A stretch of DNA of 64,000 nt from Marinihelvus fidelis (GTDB taxonomy: Bacteria; Pseudomonadota; Gammaproteobacteria; Xanthomonadales; SZUA-36), in contig NZ_VYXP01000002.1 of assembly GCF_008725655.1 (NCBI RefSeq), positions 524,026 to 588,025 on the forward strand, written 5' to 3'. A model generated the notes under the pieces. The model made no database searches and had not been told where the DNA came from. It saw only the letters and a program-made list of their open reading frames with translations. How positions within the stretch are numbered: the first letter of the stretch is position 1; every line of letters starts with the position of its first letter. Below, one piece after another: positions 62,797-64,000 of this stretch. Both the position numbers and the translations under genes were made by a program.

Positions 62797-63052
62797 TTGA
62801 CCATCCCTCCGTCGCGTGTCCGGGTTACCGAACCGCATCAGGAGTGGCCTGAGCGGCCCTAACCCAGTGAAGAGCTCCGATGGAGTGGCAGACGCCTTGC
62901 AAAAACGCTGTCACCCCCCCAGGGAAGCGTTCTCCATTTCAAAATACGCTTATCCATAAGCGTTGTCTATACATACGGATTTAGGGTGAATTTAGAATCA
63001 TTTTTGCAGCATAAATAAAGACGAAACACGTAACACCCTGGTCAGGCTCATG

Positions 63053-63083
63053 TTTTTTTGCGGGCCTTTCCGACCCGCAAAAA
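63053..63083 (-). terminator. Bidirectional-type terminator after the BatD-like gene
   Basis: TTTTTGCGGG, nine-base loop, CCCGCAAAAA with T runs on both strands, directly against the stop codon of the BatD-like gene. Confidence 0.88.
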
Positions 63084-64000
63084 TCAGCGACGACGGTGTG
63101 TGACGGGGTTGAGCGGCGACAGGTGTACCGGCCGTAGTGGCTGGCTCCACCGGGTCAACCCTACTCTCGCATTCGGGCTGAGCAGAATGGCAATCAAGCC
63201 GAGGGCCAGCAGCGACACCAGGACGAGAAAAACCTGGACGGCCCGGGGCAACGAAACCCAGGTTGAGACGATTGAAGTTTCACCCGCATTCGCCCCTGGC
63301 GAAGTCGGTGCCAGGGCAGGATTTGCAATGACCGACACGGCCTGGGCTTCGAAGGTATGCGTTTTCAGCGTGTTCGAGTCCAGGTCAAACCAGGTCAGCT
63401 GTGCCGCCGGAATGACGAACTGCCCGGGCCGCTCGAAGACATACGTCACCTGGTCGACACTCTCGCCGCGCATCACGCCCCGCTCGGCCTGGTCGCGCAC
63501 CTGGTGTTTCGGATAGATTCCGATGCCGTCTATCGCCTGGGTTGGCAACTGTGGAAACAGCATCCCCGGCACGTCCGCTGCGCTGAACGTGACGGTCCGC
63601 TTGAGGGCATCGCCGGCCTTGACCGGGTCCGCCCCCGGCTGGGGATCCCAGGTGTCGCTGATATCCAGCCCCCGGGCACTGATGACCGTGCCCAGGCCTT
63701 CGGCACCGGGGGGTATCCTGACCGAAATCGGCAGGGCCTGCGTGGTCAGGGTCGCCGGTTCACCATCCTTGTCCAGCGGGTTGCGTTTGAACGATACCCG
63801 TACCGTAAATGCCGGAACACCGCTGGCATCGTTGCGGATGGCCCATGCCGGCAGTTCATGGCGTTGCACCGTGTAGCTGTTGCCATCAATGGCCTCGCTG
63901 CTGACCAGGGGGTGAGTCTGCGGCGGCATCAGCAGTACGCCGCTGGGATCCGGCAGGTCAAAGGCCGAAGCGCTGGCAAAATACCCTGGCACGAGCAGTT
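63084..64000 (-). CDS. BatD-like membrane protein, 3' part (cut by window edge)
   Basis: The frame is open to position 64000, so the gene starts outside the window; a GTG at 63992 is an internal codon rather than a supported start. The visible 305 residues are beta-rich (DISDTWDPQP, VKAGDALKRTVTFSAADVPGMLFPQL, RPGQFVIPAAQLTWFD), followed by one membrane helix (VQVFLVLVSLLALGLIAILL) and a basic tail. This is the layout of BatD/oxygen-tolerance proteins, which usually neighbour BatA/BatB genes; those would lie to the right. Confidence 0.75.
   Translation of the reverse strand, partial: LLVPGYFASASAFDLPDPSGVLLMPPQTHPLVSSEAIDGNSYTVQRHELPAWAIRNDASGVPAFTVRVSFKRNPLDKDGEPATLTTQALPISVRIPPGAEGLGTVISARGLDISDTWDPQPGADPVKAGDALKRTVTFSAADVPGMLFPQLPTQAIDGIGIYPKHQVRDQAERGVMRGESVDQVTYVFERPGQFVIPAAQLTWFDLDSNTLKTHTFEAQAVSVIANPALAPTSPGANAGETSIVSTWVSLPRAVQVFLVLVSLLALGLIAILLSPNARVGLTRWSQPLRPVHLSPLNPVTHRRR

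Overview
The window looks like a GC-rich gammaproteobacterial chromosome carrying the right-hand end of a lambda-type prophage. Gene order fmdB-aspS / yebC-ruvC-ruvA-ruvB-ybgC-tolQRAB-pal-cpoB-queE-queC next to tRNA-Lys is a classic gammaproteobacterial arrangement. The many secreted proteins, the large TonB-dependent receptor and the maltodextrin locus suggest a free-living heterotroph, perhaps aquatic, near Xanthomonadales/Chromatiales-type lineages; the taxon is an inference only.

Region 1 (1-8.7 kb): prophage, continuing left of the window. Read from the attachment site leftwards it has lambda's order: tRNA-Lys(UUU) attachment site, integrase, DUF4224 excisionase-like gene, a train of small early genes, a left early promoter with two operators, a gene in the rex position, a short cI-like repressor, a right early promoter with two operators, cro, a terminator, a cII-like gene, O-like and P-like replication genes. 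The two early promoters are near copies of each other (35 of 42 positions). A two-gene cassette (2.4-3.0 kb) runs against the replication operon and has its own extended -10 promoter.

Region 2 (8.7-23.5 kb): housekeeping. An esterase, queuosine precursor genes queE-queC, the complete Tol-Pal operon, ruvCAB, yebC, a lipase-like hydrolase, rarD, aspS and an FmdB-type zinc ribbon gene.

Region 3 (23.5-31.1 kb): a secreted M49-type peptidase, a cytochrome P450 without the usual acid-alcohol pair in helix I, rnk, and then an operon of a small Cys/His-rich protein translationally coupled to nnrS. That operon is preceded by an FNR/Dnr-type palindrome centred at -41.5, a TATGAT -10 and a Fur box over the start point, which suggests a nitric-oxide or low-oxygen response. 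proB-proA follow.

Region 4 (31.1-44.0 kb): a maltodextrin/starch locus: LacI-type regulator, TonB-dependent receptor, tryptophan-halogenase-like flavoprotein, GH13 enzyme, GH97 alpha-glucosidase, GPH/SLC45-type sugar transporter and malQ. Two identical 14-bp operators, one in each divergent promoter region, tie it into one regulon: polymer is imported through the outer membrane, cut in the periplasm, and moved across the inner membrane to MalQ.

Region 5 (44.0-64 kb): accessory and secreted proteins: a metB-like gene with an unknown lipoprotein and a secreted amidohydrolase; a tail-fibre-like secreted protein with a small partner; a DUF255 thioredoxin-fold protein overlapping an FG-GAP/ASPIC protein gene; a hendecad-repeat secreted protein; an operon of a 2-oxoglutarate dioxygenase, a class V aminotransferase-like enzyme and an Lrp regulator; a 1322-residue protein with eight DUF11 repeats; and the 3' part of a BatD-like gene running off the right edge. 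No rRNA, CRISPR array or insertion sequence was seen. No gene-free stretch exceeds 300 bases.
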